Below are positions 36,734 through 45,906 of a stretch of DNA of 64,000 nucleotides, piece after piece. The translations under genes were made by a program, and so were the position numbers. The stretch is from Vibrio inusitatus (lineage in GTDB: Bacteria > Pseudomonadota > Gammaproteobacteria > Enterobacterales > Vibrionaceae): NCBI GenBank assembly GCA_024346935.1, contig AP024878.1, positions 1,798,001 through 1,862,000 of the forward strand, in the 5' to 3' direction. Under the pieces are notes generated by a model. That model did not search any database. It was not told the origin of the DNA and saw nothing but the letters and a program-made list of their open reading frames with translations. Within the stretch, counting starts at the first letter, position 1, and the number at the start of each line of letters is the position of its first letter.

Positions 36734-37252
36734 AAGTCAAGCTGTGCGGTATGCGTCATTCCCGAGTGTTTTTATCGGGAATCTTTTTCTAAACAATACA
36801 ACCGAGAGATCCCCGATAAAAGCTTTCGGGGACGACGATTTGTTTGGTATAGGTATTCAATACTTACCAGGAACCTAACATCCGATTTAATCTAATTTGT
36901 GTATGAAAGTCAGGCTCTGTGGTATGCGTCTTTTCCGAATGTTTTTATCGGGAATCTTTTTCTAAACAATATAATCGAGAGGTCTCCGATAAAAGCTTTC
37001 ACGGACGACGATTTGTTTCGTATAGATATTCAATACTTACCAAGAACCTAACATCCGATTTCATCTAGTTTATGTATGAAAGTCAGGCTCTGCGGTATGC
37101 GTCATTCCCGAGTGTTTTTATCGGGAATCTTTTTCTAAACAACACAATCGAGAGGTCCCTGATAAAAGCTTTCGCGGACGACGATTTGTTTGGTATAGGT
37201 ATTCAATGCTTACCCAGAACCTAACATCCGATTTCATCTAACTTGTGTATAA
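36734..37252. repeat. Three tandem copies of a 173 bp repeat carrying REP-like units
   Basis: Three units of exactly 173 bases each (36734-36906, 36907-37079, 37080-37252). Copies 2 and 3 differ at about 17 of 173 positions by eye. Each copy contains a forward 31-base palindromic unit (in copy 1 at 36754-36784) and an inverted unit (36807-36837), then a non-palindromic tail with CTAACATCCGATTT. A fragment of a fourth copy may follow. The array fills the gap between the LacI-type gene and the end of the fused permease gene. I see no open frame that runs through it. Confidence 0.95.
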
Positions 37253-37288
37253 AAATCAGTCTTTAAGCTCGCAACTATCCGCTCTCAG

Positions 37289-39025
37289 TTAATCATCAAA
37301 CATCAAATTTACAGCAATCCCGAGTAACACTAATCCTAAAATAGGTGCAATAACGCCAAAAGGAGAACGCTCAATATAGGGCAGGTTTTCTGCTATCAAA
37401 AGCCCCCACTCCGGCTCAGGTGGTTTGACACCTAAACCAATAAAGCTCAACGACGTAAGACTCAAAGTGATTACAGGTAGGCGAAGTAGCGCATGTCGAA
37501 GCAAAGGGGGTAATACGTACGGAAGCAAGTAATGCCTGTACATATCCCAAGATCTTACTCCCCATGTAGGAGCAAGATGAACATATGGCTGAGCTTTGGC
37601 TTCTAACAACAAACTTGAGCAATGAGCGGCCAGCGGAGCCCAAGAAGTTACTACAATTGCAATCAATGCACTATGAGGGCTCATACCAGTTAAACCCGCG
37701 ACCAATAGACCCACGATAATATAAGGCAAGCCTTTAGTAATCTCTATTAGGCCCTGGCTATATCGAGTGTATAAACCTAATGCAATACCTACCAATAAAC
37801 TCAGTACTGTGGCCAGTATGCCCCCCTGCAGTGTTGATAGCATCCCGGTTCCCACGCGAGCAAAAAGGTCTCGCCCGATGGCATCGGAGCCAAGAGGAAT
37901 GCCCAAACTTGGCGATACTAAGCGCCCAAACTGACTGGTATACGGATCATAGAGTGTTGCAAGTCCAACAAAGACAATAATAAACAAGAAAATAGAAACA
38001 CTGCCCAGTCGTTTCCACTTATTTCGAGTAAAGCGAAACGATGATTGTGAACTAATAAGTTTGCCACTAGAAAGTGCCTTACCCAACACTATTTTCTGCA
38101 GCAATATTCCTATACAGCTAATAGCAATTGAAAATACCAAAAGTACTAACAATCCACCCTGCAAAACAGGAAGGTCTTGTGATTTAGTTGCACCTAACAG
38201 CAGTCGCCCAATCCCCGGAATGGAAAAGATCATTTCAACGGCAACCGCGCCGCCGGTTAAGCCAATAATCACCATCGAGAACTGCGGGATCAAATTGCTC
38301 ATTGCTCTCTTTAGAGCGAACAATGTGATCTGATAAATAGAGACGTTCGCACTGAGCCAAGTGATCACCCAAGGTTCATTGAGGACGCGTTTTAGACTAT
38401 CACTAAGTAAACGGCTAAGAAGACCACTAGCGGGCAATGCAAGGGCTAGACTGGGTAGCCAAAGGTTTTTCCATTCTACCCAGCCATAAGGGGGTAACCA
38501 CTGAAGCCAGATGGCAAACACTAAGATAAGCATCGATGCAATCACATACTCAGGTAAGGCCACCAATACCGAACTCAAACTATTATGTGAGGATGCCAAT
38601 CGTCCGCGACGCCAACTTAAAATCGTGTACAAAAACGCTATTGAACAAAAGATGACAGTGAGCGCCAATGCGCTTGCCATTAATGTAAATGAAGTTGAAG
38701 CTGTGTGCCATATTCCATCAACAACCGGCGAACCATCAACCCATGAGGTTCCGAGATCGCCGTGCATCGCATTTGATAACCAGTCCCAAAGACGCTCACC
38801 ACTAGAGCGATCCAACTGCAACTCATCACGAATAGATTGCAATGCCTCTGCAGTAAGCAACTGTTGATGACCTGAACGAGCGCGGAGGATTGATTGGCTT
38901 GGATCGATGCCAGCGAACTCTGGCATCAGTCCCACTAATACAACCACAAAAGCCAAGAAGAAGACACGAGATACCCAAGGCATCGCTTGTTCTAGACTTA
39001 TACGCCCCCCTACAGCAGACAGCAT
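37289..39025 (-). CDS. Fused DppB-DppC-type ABC permease
   Basis: This 578-residue protein carries two BPD-transport permease domains that are separate proteins in Dpp/Opp/Nik systems. The first half (about 1-310) is DppB-like, with SILRARSGHQQLLT and the EAA-loop region VEMIFSIPGIGRLL. The second half (about 330-575) is DppC-like, with GIPLGSDAIGRDLFAR and SLSFIGLGVKPPEPEWG. It is the last gene of the transporter cluster, five bases after the binding-protein gene. The fused form probably makes the whole membrane channel. The permeated solute is unknown. Confidence 0.88.
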   Translation of the reverse strand: MLSAVGGRISLEQAMPWVSRVFFLAFVVVLVGLMPEFAGIDPSQSILRARSGHQQLLTAEALQSIRDELQLDRSSGERLWDWLSNAMHGDLGTSWVDGSPVVDGIWHTASTSFTLMASALALTVIFCSIAFLYTILSWRRGRLASSHNSLSSVLVALPEYVIASMLILVFAIWLQWLPPYGWVEWKNLWLPSLALALPASGLLSRLLSDSLKRVLNEPWVITWLSANVSIYQITLFALKRAMSNLIPQFSMVIIGLTGGAVAVEMIFSIPGIGRLLLGATKSQDLPVLQGGLLVLLVFSIAISCIGILLQKIVLGKALSSGKLISSQSSFRFTRNKWKRLGSVSIFLFIIVFVGLATLYDPYTSQFGRLVSPSLGIPLGSDAIGRDLFARVGTGMLSTLQGGILATVLSLLVGIALGLYTRYSQGLIEITKGLPYIIVGLLVAGLTGMSPHSALIAIVVTSWAPLAAHCSSLLLEAKAQPYVHLAPTWGVRSWDMYRHYLLPYVLPPLLRHALLRLPVITLSLTSLSFIGLGVKPPEPEWGLLIAENLPYIERSPFGVIAPILGLVLLGIAVNLMFDD

Positions 39026-39030
39026 AGTGT

Positions 39031-40536
39031 TTAATTTACCTCTGTTTGCTGATCAACGAGACGGCGCTCGCGAGGATCACGCTGTGCATGTTTCACTCGG
39101 ATACTTTCACCTTGAATGACACGCTCGTGCAACAATGGAATCGCAGCATATTCAGCTAAAATTTGTTTCTCTGCATCAATAATCGCTTGCTGACGAGGCT
39201 CTCCAAGTTGTTGAAGATCTGCATGTTCAATGGCTTGATCAACGGCTTCTGAACAGAACAAACCAAGATTAAACGAACCCTCACAACTAAAATCGCTCTG
39301 CATATAGGCTACTGGATCACCAGAATCCAAAACGGTTGCGCGCGACAGTAAGAAGGCATCGAATTTGCCCGCTAAGGCATCATTCTCAATTTGTGCGTAC
39401 TCACGAATATCAAGCTCTACTTGGAACCCAGAGGCCTCAAGTTGCTGTTTCAATAATGCAGCAACCTCAGGAAGCTCAGCACGATCAGTAAAAGTACCAA
39501 TAGTGATGGTCTCGCCATTAGCTTTCAATGTGCTGTCAATAGGTGCGGCCTCACCTCGAATTGGTGCAGCCCATGCCAATGCAGGTCCAAGCAGACCTTG
39601 CGCTTTATCAGCATGATTCTCATAAACCATGTTGATGATTTGGTCTCGGTCAACGGCACTCGAGGCAATCTTACGCATTTCAATATCTTTGAACACAGGT
39701 GATTTGCTGTTTAGGTACAGCGTGTTAGTACGCGGCATTGCGACTTCATGAAGAAGCTCAGCATCGATCATTGCGATTTGTGAAACAGGCACTGCTTCGA
39801 CAATGTCTGCTTTACCTGTACGTAGTGCAGCTGCTCGTGCAAAACCATCAGGAACATATTCTGCATATACTTTCTCAACCTTAGCCTTCTCTCCCCAATA
39901 ACCATCGAAGCGTTCTAAGTTTGCGCTAGTTGTACCATTGATATTCGTCAAAACAAACGGACCAGAACCCGCGCGAGTTGGGTCTACACGTCCATTATCC
40001 AAATAAGCACTAGCAGAAAGGATTGACAATTGAGGGCTCGAAAGACGACTTGGGAGCAATGGATCATTGAAGTTTGTTTTTATCTCAACCTTATCGTCCG
40101 CCAGCTTACTCACTTCCCAGTCAATACTATCTAGTATTCGAGGTTTAGGCGCTGCTTGTAATGCACGCTCTAGAGAGTTCACCACCATATCTGCATTCAG
40201 TTCCGAACCATCATGAAACTTGACTCCTTTACGCAAAGTAAAATGCCAAGTCATAGGGTCTACTTGCTCCCAATTTGTTGCAAGCATTGGCTCTGCAATA
40301 GATTGGTCGTTCAGGTTAATCAAGGTCTCTGCTGTGCTCCAACGAGAAAGCTTAAATGCATCATCTGATAATGGCGAAAGGCCCGTTCTTGGAGGCTGCA
40401 TCATAGCCACATGTAGCTCAGTTGCCTCGCCCTTGGACTCAGTTGCTGTCGCTTGTTCTGAACCTGAATCAAAGCATCCTGAAAGGGGAAGAATCAAAGC
40501 GATTGATGCCGCAATTTTACTCATATTTAAGCGCAT
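39031..40536 (-). CDS. Solute-binding lipoprotein, family 5 (DppA/NikA-like)
   Basis: The 501-residue protein has a lipoprotein signal ending in LPLSGC and an SBP_bac_5 fold: WHFTLRKGVKFHDGSELNADMVV, the hinge GSGPFVLTNING, and ALRTGKADIVEAVPVSQI. Family 5 receptors bind peptides, nickel chelates, opines and metallophores. Its neighbours are the fused permease and two ATPases. A Fur box stands at the head of the cluster, so an iron- or metal-chelate ligand is more likely than a peptide; this is inference from context. Confidence 0.88.
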   Translation of the reverse strand: MRLNMSKIAASIALILPLSGCFDSGSEQATATESKGEATELHVAMMQPPRTGLSPLSDDAFKLSRWSTAETLINLNDQSIAEPMLATNWEQVDPMTWHFTLRKGVKFHDGSELNADMVVNSLERALQAAPKPRILDSIDWEVSKLADDKVEIKTNFNDPLLPSRLSSPQLSILSASAYLDNGRVDPTRAGSGPFVLTNINGTTSANLERFDGYWGEKAKVEKVYAEYVPDGFARAAALRTGKADIVEAVPVSQIAMIDAELLHEVAMPRTNTLYLNSKSPVFKDIEMRKIASSAVDRDQIINMVYENHADKAQGLLGPALAWAAPIRGEAAPIDSTLKANGETITIGTFTDRAELPEVAALLKQQLEASGFQVELDIREYAQIENDALAGKFDAFLLSRATVLDSGDPVAYMQSDFSCEGSFNLGLFCSEAVDQAIEHADLQQLGEPRQQAIIDAEKQILAEYAAIPLLHERVIQGESIRVKHAQRDPRERRLVDQQTEVN

Positions 40537-40548
40537 GGAATTACTCTT

Positions 40549-41355
40549 TTAATAAAATGGTTGTGTCGTTGTAGAAACGTGTTGTGCCTGAATAAGGGCT
40601 TGTGTCGTCGTATGCTTAGGAGCAGTAAGTACACTATCAAGCACACCATATTCGGCCACCCTACCCTTGCTTAATACCAATACATGACTGCACAGCGCTT
40701 GAGCGGCCTGTAAGTCATGGGTAACAAGGATAAGTCGCATATGGCGTGTCTGCTGAAGATGCCTCAACAAATCGAGAACCTGCTTTCGGCTAATAGGGTC
40801 CAGGCTACTTGTTGGCTCATCTGCTACCAGCACACAAGGTTCGACCACCAATGCTCGAGCAATGGCTACTCGCTGGGCTTGCCCGGTAGACAGTTGTTTT
40901 GGCAGATAGTCCAGATGCTTGATTTCTAAACCCACAGCAGTCAAAGCCTTTACCATTCGCTTTTCTTGATCATCAAGGATGCCTACATTTTTCATAGGCT
41001 CGAGTAAGATCTTGCGTACGGTATAATATGGGTTCAGGCTAGTGTGCGGCTCTTGAGGAATGAGTTGAATGTGCTTGCACAGTTCCATTCTTTGTTTTTT
41101 TGATGACGTAGAAAGCGGTAAACCACAAATAGTCACTTCGCCATAAGTTGGCATTCGAAGCCCAAACAACAGCTCAATCAGCGTGGATTTCCCTGCTCCT
41201 GACGGTCCCACTACAGCCAGGTTTTCTGTGCCAATAGTCAAATCTAGACCATGAAGCGCACGAAAAGGAGCTTTCTTGAACCATTTAGAAGCCGTGTAAT
41301 GAACACAAACCCCATCAAACTGGATTTGTGCCGATAAGTTATGTTGATGTGTCAT
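40549..41355 (-). CDS. ABC transporter ATPase, DppF/NikE-like
   Basis: The 268-residue ATPase has Walker A GPSGAGKST, signature LSTGQAQRVAIAR (T in place of the usual G of LSGGQ), and Walker B VLVADEPTSSLD. It pairs with the upstream ATPase, with only three bases between the genes, and with the fused permease. The order of cluster is ATPase D, ATPase F, binding protein, permease. The protein lacks the C-terminal oligopeptide extension motif at its full length. Confidence 0.88.
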   Translation of the reverse strand: MTHQHNLSAQIQFDGVCVHYTASKWFKKAPFRALHGLDLTIGTENLAVVGPSGAGKSTLIELLFGLRMPTYGEVTICGLPLSTSSKKQRMELCKHIQLIPQEPHTSLNPYYTVRKILLEPMKNVGILDDQEKRMVKALTAVGLEIKHLDYLPKQLSTGQAQRVAIARALVVEPCVLVADEPTSSLDPISRKQVLDLLRHLQQTRHMRLILVTHDLQAAQALCSHVLVLSKGRVAEYGVLDSVLTAPKHTTTQALIQAQHVSTTTQPFY

Positions 41356-41358
41356 ACG

Positions 41359-42123
41359 TTATGCCATCAACTCTCGTACTTGGGAACAAAACCTGTGCTC
41401 ACTTTCATGTAATGCTTTATAAGGTTGGCCGTAGGCAATCATCTTTCCATCATCAATAACAAGAAGTTTATCGCAAGCCAATGCAGCTTGAAGATCATGG
41501 GTAATCAAAATACCGGCCAGCTGTTCTTGCCTAATCGCTTGACGATACAAACTTAGGATTTCATTCTCAGAGACAGGGTCAAGAGCACTGGTAGGTTCAT
41601 CTGCGATGAGAACGCTAGCATCCCCCAATAGTGCGATCGCAATACAGATCCTTTGCCTTTGCCCGCCTGAAAGTTGACTCGGATAACTGGCAAGTGTTTC
41701 TTTTGGGTAATCGAAACCTAGGCTTTGTAAAAGTTGGATTATTTGTTGAAGCTGTTGAGGGTTAGCTTTAGTGCTTGTCGAACTCAGTGCTAGGCTAAGT
41801 TGCGCACCTACTTTGGCCAAAGGATTTAACGCCTGCAGTGCATCTTGGAAGATAACCGCTGGCCTTTGAGGCGCCTGTCGTGCCAACAATGGTAACGAAG
41901 ATACCTCTACCCCTCCGACTTTTATGCTGCCCGAGACCTTAATGTCAGTGGGCGTAAAACCCGCTATGGCCTTAGATAACATAGACTTCCCTATACCCGA
42001 TGGCCCCATAACCGCTAAGGTATGTCCAGGGTCAATGGCAAAGCTCAAATCCTCAAAGATAGCTCTTGTTGAATCACCAATCGTGAGGTTTTTGACCTCA
42101 AGTAGAGGTAAGTCATTATTCAT
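41359..42123 (-). CDS. ABC transporter ATPase, DppD/NikD-like
   Basis: The 254-residue ATPase has Walker A GPSGIGKSM (M after GKS), signature LSGGQRQRICIA and Walker B VLIADEPTSALD. It forms the ATPase pair of the transporter with the downstream gene. It follows the MATE gene by 57 bases, so all five genes may be one transcript. Confidence 0.88.
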   Translation of the reverse strand: MNNDLPLLEVKNLTIGDSTRAIFEDLSFAIDPGHTLAVMGPSGIGKSMLSKAIAGFTPTDIKVSGSIKVGGVEVSSLPLLARQAPQRPAVIFQDALQALNPLAKVGAQLSLALSSTSTKANPQQLQQIIQLLQSLGFDYPKETLASYPSQLSGGQRQRICIAIALLGDASVLIADEPTSALDPVSENEILSLYRQAIRQEQLAGILITHDLQAALACDKLLVIDDGKMIAYGQPYKALHESEHRFCSQVRELMA

Positions 42124-42180
42124 TGTGTTTTAGCTAGCAAGGTTATTAGGTCTCGAAATATTCGCGGATGATATAACATA

Positions 42181-43488
42181 TCATTTAAAACATCTAACTC
42201 TAATTTGTCCGATATACGGATACAGAAAAGCAAATCGTCCAACGTAGAATAAAGTGAATGCCAACCACAACCCATGATTACCCCAAAGTTTCACTGCAAT
42301 AAACTGAACCACTAGGAACACCAGTAGGGTAATGAAGCTCGAATTTCGTACCGGCCTCGTAGTACCTGTACCAGTGAAAATCCCGTAAATAGTTAAACCA
42401 TAGCCCGCAACTAAAGGGAAAATGATCAACCAAACCGACATATCTTGATAGATACTCACCACGTTAGGTATGTCGGTAAATAACATCACAATTTCATATT
42501 TAAACAATAAGGTCAGCAGGCTTAATACAACAATAAAGCCCGTTGTCCACTGCATATTGAGCCTTAAAACATCATCTAGCAATCGAATGTCTTTTCTGCC
42601 TACCGCTTTGCCTGCAAATACACTGGAGGCATTGGCAACGCCATCAAACATGTAACTGACAAGAAAGGTCACCTGCATCATAATCGCATTAGCTGCCAGT
42701 TCATCTGTTCCTAACTGCGAGCCTACACGGGCCATCATATTGAAAAAAATCAAAATACATATTGTGCGCAGCAGCAGATCCATATTGGAGCTAACTATTA
42801 CTTTGAGATCAATACGTGACATTTTGACTAAAGAAAGTTGACTTAATAGAGACACTTTCGAAGTTGCCAATACTAGGTAACCGCCAATCGCGAACGTAGT
42901 AATTTGTGCAATTAGACTGGCGTACGCCACTCCTGCAACACCAAGATCAAAGTAATAGACAAACACTATGTCCAAGACAATGTTCAATACGTTGCCAAAT
43001 ACCTGAGTAAACAAGGTAGCCTTGGCTTTTGCTTGTCCCATCAACCAGCCAATGAGCACATAGTTTAACAGCACAAAAGGTGCGCCAAATATCATGATGC
43101 TAAAATAGGTTTTGGCGTGCATCGCTACTTCTGCATCAGGTAAGATCACCCACATTGCCCCGTTCCATATCAAGGGTTGAAGCAGAATAAAAGTCAAACC
43201 AACAATCAATGCGAGCGTAAATGGTCGTAGTAAACTGCTAGCCAACTCGCGATCATCATTTTTACCCAGAGCAATGGCACTTTGACCTGTGGTACTGACT
43301 CTGAAAAAACCAAATAACCAATACAAGGTATTCATGATCACGGTGCCGATAGCAACGCCACCGATGAGTTCCGTAATTCCCATCTGCCCTACTACTGCTG
43401 TATCCACAGCGCCTAGCAGGGGTTGAGTAACTGTTGAAACAATAAAAGGAAAAGCAATCTTTAAATAATCTTTGTGGGACAGGTTCAT
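42181..43488 (-). CDS. MATE-family efflux protein (DinF-like)
   Basis: The 435-residue protein has 12 predicted helices and begins with PFIVSTVTQPLLGAVDTAVVG, the MATE opening motif; GWLMGQAKAKATLF and IFTGTGTTRPVRNSSF lie in the two halves. MATE pumps export drugs, metabolites or siderophores with Na+ or H+ exchange. It heads the minus-strand cluster that includes a peptide/metallophore-type ABC importer, and a Fur box lies 128 bases upstream of its start. Export of a chelator that the ABC importer retrieves is an attractive but unproven idea. Confidence 0.85.
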   Translation of the reverse strand: MNLSHKDYLKIAFPFIVSTVTQPLLGAVDTAVVGQMGITELIGGVAIGTVIMNTLYWLFGFFRVSTTGQSAIALGKNDDRELASSLLRPFTLALIVGLTFILLQPLIWNGAMWVILPDAEVAMHAKTYFSIMIFGAPFVLLNYVLIGWLMGQAKAKATLFTQVFGNVLNIVLDIVFVYYFDLGVAGVAYASLIAQITTFAIGGYLVLATSKVSLLSQLSLVKMSRIDLKVIVSSNMDLLLRTICILIFFNMMARVGSQLGTDELAANAIMMQVTFLVSYMFDGVANASSVFAGKAVGRKDIRLLDDVLRLNMQWTTGFIVVLSLLTLLFKYEIVMLFTDIPNVVSIYQDMSVWLIIFPLVAGYGLTIYGIFTGTGTTRPVRNSSFITLLVFLVVQFIAVKLWGNHGLWLAFTLFYVGRFAFLYPYIGQIRVRCFK

Positions 43489-43615
43489 CTAGCTAAAATC
43501 CACGAAACATAACATCTGAGAAGTAACAACCAAAACCGATGCAAACACTCAAAGTGAGCATTTTCTTTTCATTAATAATTCGATGGTTTTTCACTACTAA
43601 TTATTATGATACAGT

Positions 43616-43634
43616 TGAGAATGATTATCATTAA
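43616..43634. promoter_or_regulatory. Strong Fur box between the MATE and Cys-rich genes
   Basis: TGAGAATGATTATCATTAA is a nearly perfect Fur palindrome (AATGATTATCATT core). It lies 15 bases before the Cys-rich gene and could also control the divergent MATE/ABC cluster. Binding is inferred from consensus. Confidence 0.8.
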
Positions 43635-43649
43635 ACATAAGCGCGTATT

Positions 43650-43880
43650 ATGGATCAAAATCAAAACACAGTGCAAGTAGAGATCAGTGCTGAACTTCTG
43701 GAAAGATTGATATTAGACGGCCATCTATGCGCAGCTCATATCAACTGCTTAAACAGCGAATCAAAGCAAAAAATCTGGCAAATGTGCCTTAATATTTGTG
43801 GAAAAAAGATGTGTAAACTTCATTGTCAGAAAGAAGAAGACAGTCACCTAACTATTTGGCAAACAACCGGACATTATTAA
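43650..43880 (+). CDS. Cys-rich small protein, 76 residues, Fur-controlled
   Basis: The product has a helical N-terminal half (VEISAELLERLILDGHL) and a Cys/His-rich part with C at HLCAAHINC, MCLNICGKKMCKLHC. Six Cys and several His in about 45 residues suggest metal or FeS binding. I do not recognise the family by name, though similar small iron-regulated proteins are known. The Fur box is immediately upstream. The ATG has no strong ribosome site. Confidence 0.7.
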   Translation: MDQNQNTVQVEISAELLERLILDGHLCAAHINCLNSESKQKIWQMCLNICGKKMCKLHCQKEEDSHLTIWQTTGHY

Positions 43881-43981
43881 TTTGTTACACAGTACTATCT
43901 TTTTGTCACATCTTTATCTGTCAATATATTACTGCTCTCATTAGAATCGGCGCTCCAACTTTTGCGAACAACGAAGTGTAG

Positions 43982-45094
43982 ATGCATAAAATTAAGCAAC
44001 ACTCAAACAAAGTAACACCGTTTGTTTTTCCGTTTTTTCTATCTGCATTGTCTTTGTCTGCTCAAGCGACAGGCTTGAACTTTTGGGAGTCTTCATCAAG
44101 TAACTCTGCCCTAGCATCTGCCAATGGGGCAAAAGCATCTGATGCATCAGTACTTGCACTGGCGCCTTCAAGCATTACTCAACTAGATAACCCTACAGTA
44201 ACCGCTAATGTTACCTATTATCAGGTATCAACAGACTATTACTTGTTTGGTTCAGAAACAGATTATAAACAAGCAGACCCTATTCCAGCCGGTTTCTTCT
44301 CCATGCCCGTTAGTGATAACTGGTATCTCGGTCTTGCCATATATAGCCGAACCGCTGCTGATATTAGTGTGCCGCAGATAGTTCTCTCTCCAGAAACCAG
44401 AGTAAGACCAATTACAGTCTCTATAGCACCTACACTGGCATATCGCTGGAATGATGTGAGCATCGGGTTGACGGTTGAGTCGCTACAATCTCAATATCTC
44501 TTGGAGCAGGAGGTTTGCACAATACGCTGTCGGGACAACAAGATTGAAGGCACAACATCCGGTTGGAGTGGCGCAATAAGTGCGACATGGCAAGCTTCCC
44601 CAACCTTTGCCATTGCCGCGACGCATAGGCTTGCTAGCCAATACTCTGATGCCAATATCGAATTCGACTTACCTGACATTACATCACTTTATACCACATG
44701 GTCTCCTCTTAAGAATCTTGACTGGCACACCAGTTACAGTTACACCCAATGGCAAGGTAAAGGCATCAGATATACCGATTACAATGATGTTATTGGACTC
44801 TTAGTGGGAGCATCTGACAGTCAAAGATTCGCAACATCATTGAACTATCACATTGCGAGTTGGGATTTAAGAGTCGGTTTAAGCCTAGACGAAGCTATTG
44901 ATGCCTTTGGTGGCAATGATATTCGATATAGAGTGGGCGCTGGTTACCAGTTCAATACGAACTGGCGTACCGACATCAGCTTTGTATTCGAAGATTACGC
45001 ACGAAAAGAATACAATACGAGTGCTGGTGACGCGCTTGTTGCGGTACAAAATGAAGGATTCGCTGCGGGTTTAGGCCTGACCTATACCTTCTAA
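43982..45094 (+). CDS. FadL/OMPP1-family outer-membrane channel
   Basis: The 370-residue protein has a signal peptide ending in LSAQA, then the FadL-type start GLNFWESSSSNSALASANG, and a beta-barrel that ends in LGLTYTF. FadL-family barrels pass hydrophobic molecules such as long-chain fatty acids or aromatic hydrocarbons. It has two Cys close together (CTIRC) in an external loop. It is shorter than E. coli FadL (446), so the substrate may differ. It is monocistronic and convergent with the GlpR-like gene. Confidence 0.82.
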   Translation: MHKIKQHSNKVTPFVFPFFLSALSLSAQATGLNFWESSSSNSALASANGAKASDASVLALAPSSITQLDNPTVTANVTYYQVSTDYYLFGSETDYKQADPIPAGFFSMPVSDNWYLGLAIYSRTAADISVPQIVLSPETRVRPITVSIAPTLAYRWNDVSIGLTVESLQSQYLLEQEVCTIRCRDNKIEGTTSGWSGAISATWQASPTFAIAATHRLASQYSDANIEFDLPDITSLYTTWSPLKNLDWHTSYSYTQWQGKGIRYTDYNDVIGLLVGASDSQRFATSLNYHIASWDLRVGLSLDEAIDAFGGNDIRYRVGAGYQFNTNWRTDISFVFEDYARKEYNTSAGDALVAVQNEGFAAGLGLTYTF

Positions 45095-45125
45095 TATCAA
45101 CCACAGTCAGTAAATGAGATTAGCA

Positions 45126-45881
45126 TTACGACGACTCACTCTGAGTTCTATCACCAAACACATGGTCAAAATAATGGAATTCGGCTACGCGGGCAGTGGC
45201 CTTTCTGTGCCATTTACTGCTATTCGCTACTAGCCATCTCTGCTGGGCGTTGGCCAAGATCGCTTGACTAACCAGCGCTTCACGAAGCTCATGCTCCATT
45301 GCAATGTCACTTTCATTCGTCGAATTAGTACCAGAGAGTGCTCTCACGCGAGATACAGATGCGCAGCTCACTATCCCTATATCGGCAACAAACTGTTCAA
45401 AGAATCGACTGACATCTTCACCGACAACATCTCCATCGGTGCTGCGTAATCTTCCACCGGGCATCCACGTTTCAATGTGATCGTATTGCGAGAGGATATG
45501 AGCTGCTTGAAAGTTATTGGTTACTACGCGCAGTTGATTATGATTAAGTAGTTGCTCAGCAATGGCTGCGATGGTTGTACCTATTCCAAGAAATACAGTA
45601 CTACCATCAGGGATTCTTTGGACCACCTCACGAGCGATTGCTCGTTTTTCATCTTTGTTGGTGCTCACTCTCGACATATAACTGCGGTTTGCAAGCGTCA
45701 CAGGCAAACCTACTCCACCGTGATGGCGCTGTGCATATCCCAAGGCGCAAAGCTCGTTAATATCTCGACGAATGGTTTGAGTCGTGACAGAAAAGTGCTC
45801 TGAGAGCGCCTCCACACCACAGTATTCTTCAGAGGAGATCATTTCTATCATTTGTCGTTGGCGCAAGCTCAAATTCTGCAT
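45126..45881 (-). CDS. DeoR-family regulator, GlpR-like
   Basis: The 251-residue protein has a DeoR helix-turn-helix (MIEMISSEEYCGVEALSEHF, VTTQTIRRDINELC) and an effector domain with IGTTIAAIAEQL and LRVVTNNF typical of GlpR. ATG 45914 would add 11 residues and overlap the ugpQ stop in ATGCGTGA; it may be a coupled start, but the shorter form fits the family better. As the second gene after ugpQ, it probably senses glycerol-3-phosphate and controls the flanking phosphodiesterase and uptake genes. Confidence 0.85.
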   Translation of the reverse strand: MQNLSLRQRQMIEMISSEEYCGVEALSEHFSVTTQTIRRDINELCALGYAQRHHGGVGLPVTLANRSYMSRVSTNKDEKRAIAREVVQRIPDGSTVFLGIGTTIAAIAEQLLNHNQLRVVTNNFQAAHILSQYDHIETWMPGGRLRSTDGDVVGEDVSRFFEQFVADIGIVSCASVSRVRALSGTNSTNESDIAMEHELREALVSQAILANAQQRWLVANSSKWHRKATARVAEFHYFDHVFGDRTQSESS

Positions 45882-45906
45882 ATCAGTAATATCAACTCTC
45901 CATCGT

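Noticed and set aside
36734..37252. Tandem repeats as a CRISPR array
   Set aside because: The period is 173 bases with no short identical repeats separated by unique spacers; it is a REP-like tandem array.
43616..43634. Fur box as part of a siderophore biosynthesis locus
   Set aside because: No NRPS, NIS synthetase or TonB-dependent receptor gene lies in the window, so biosynthesis cannot be claimed.
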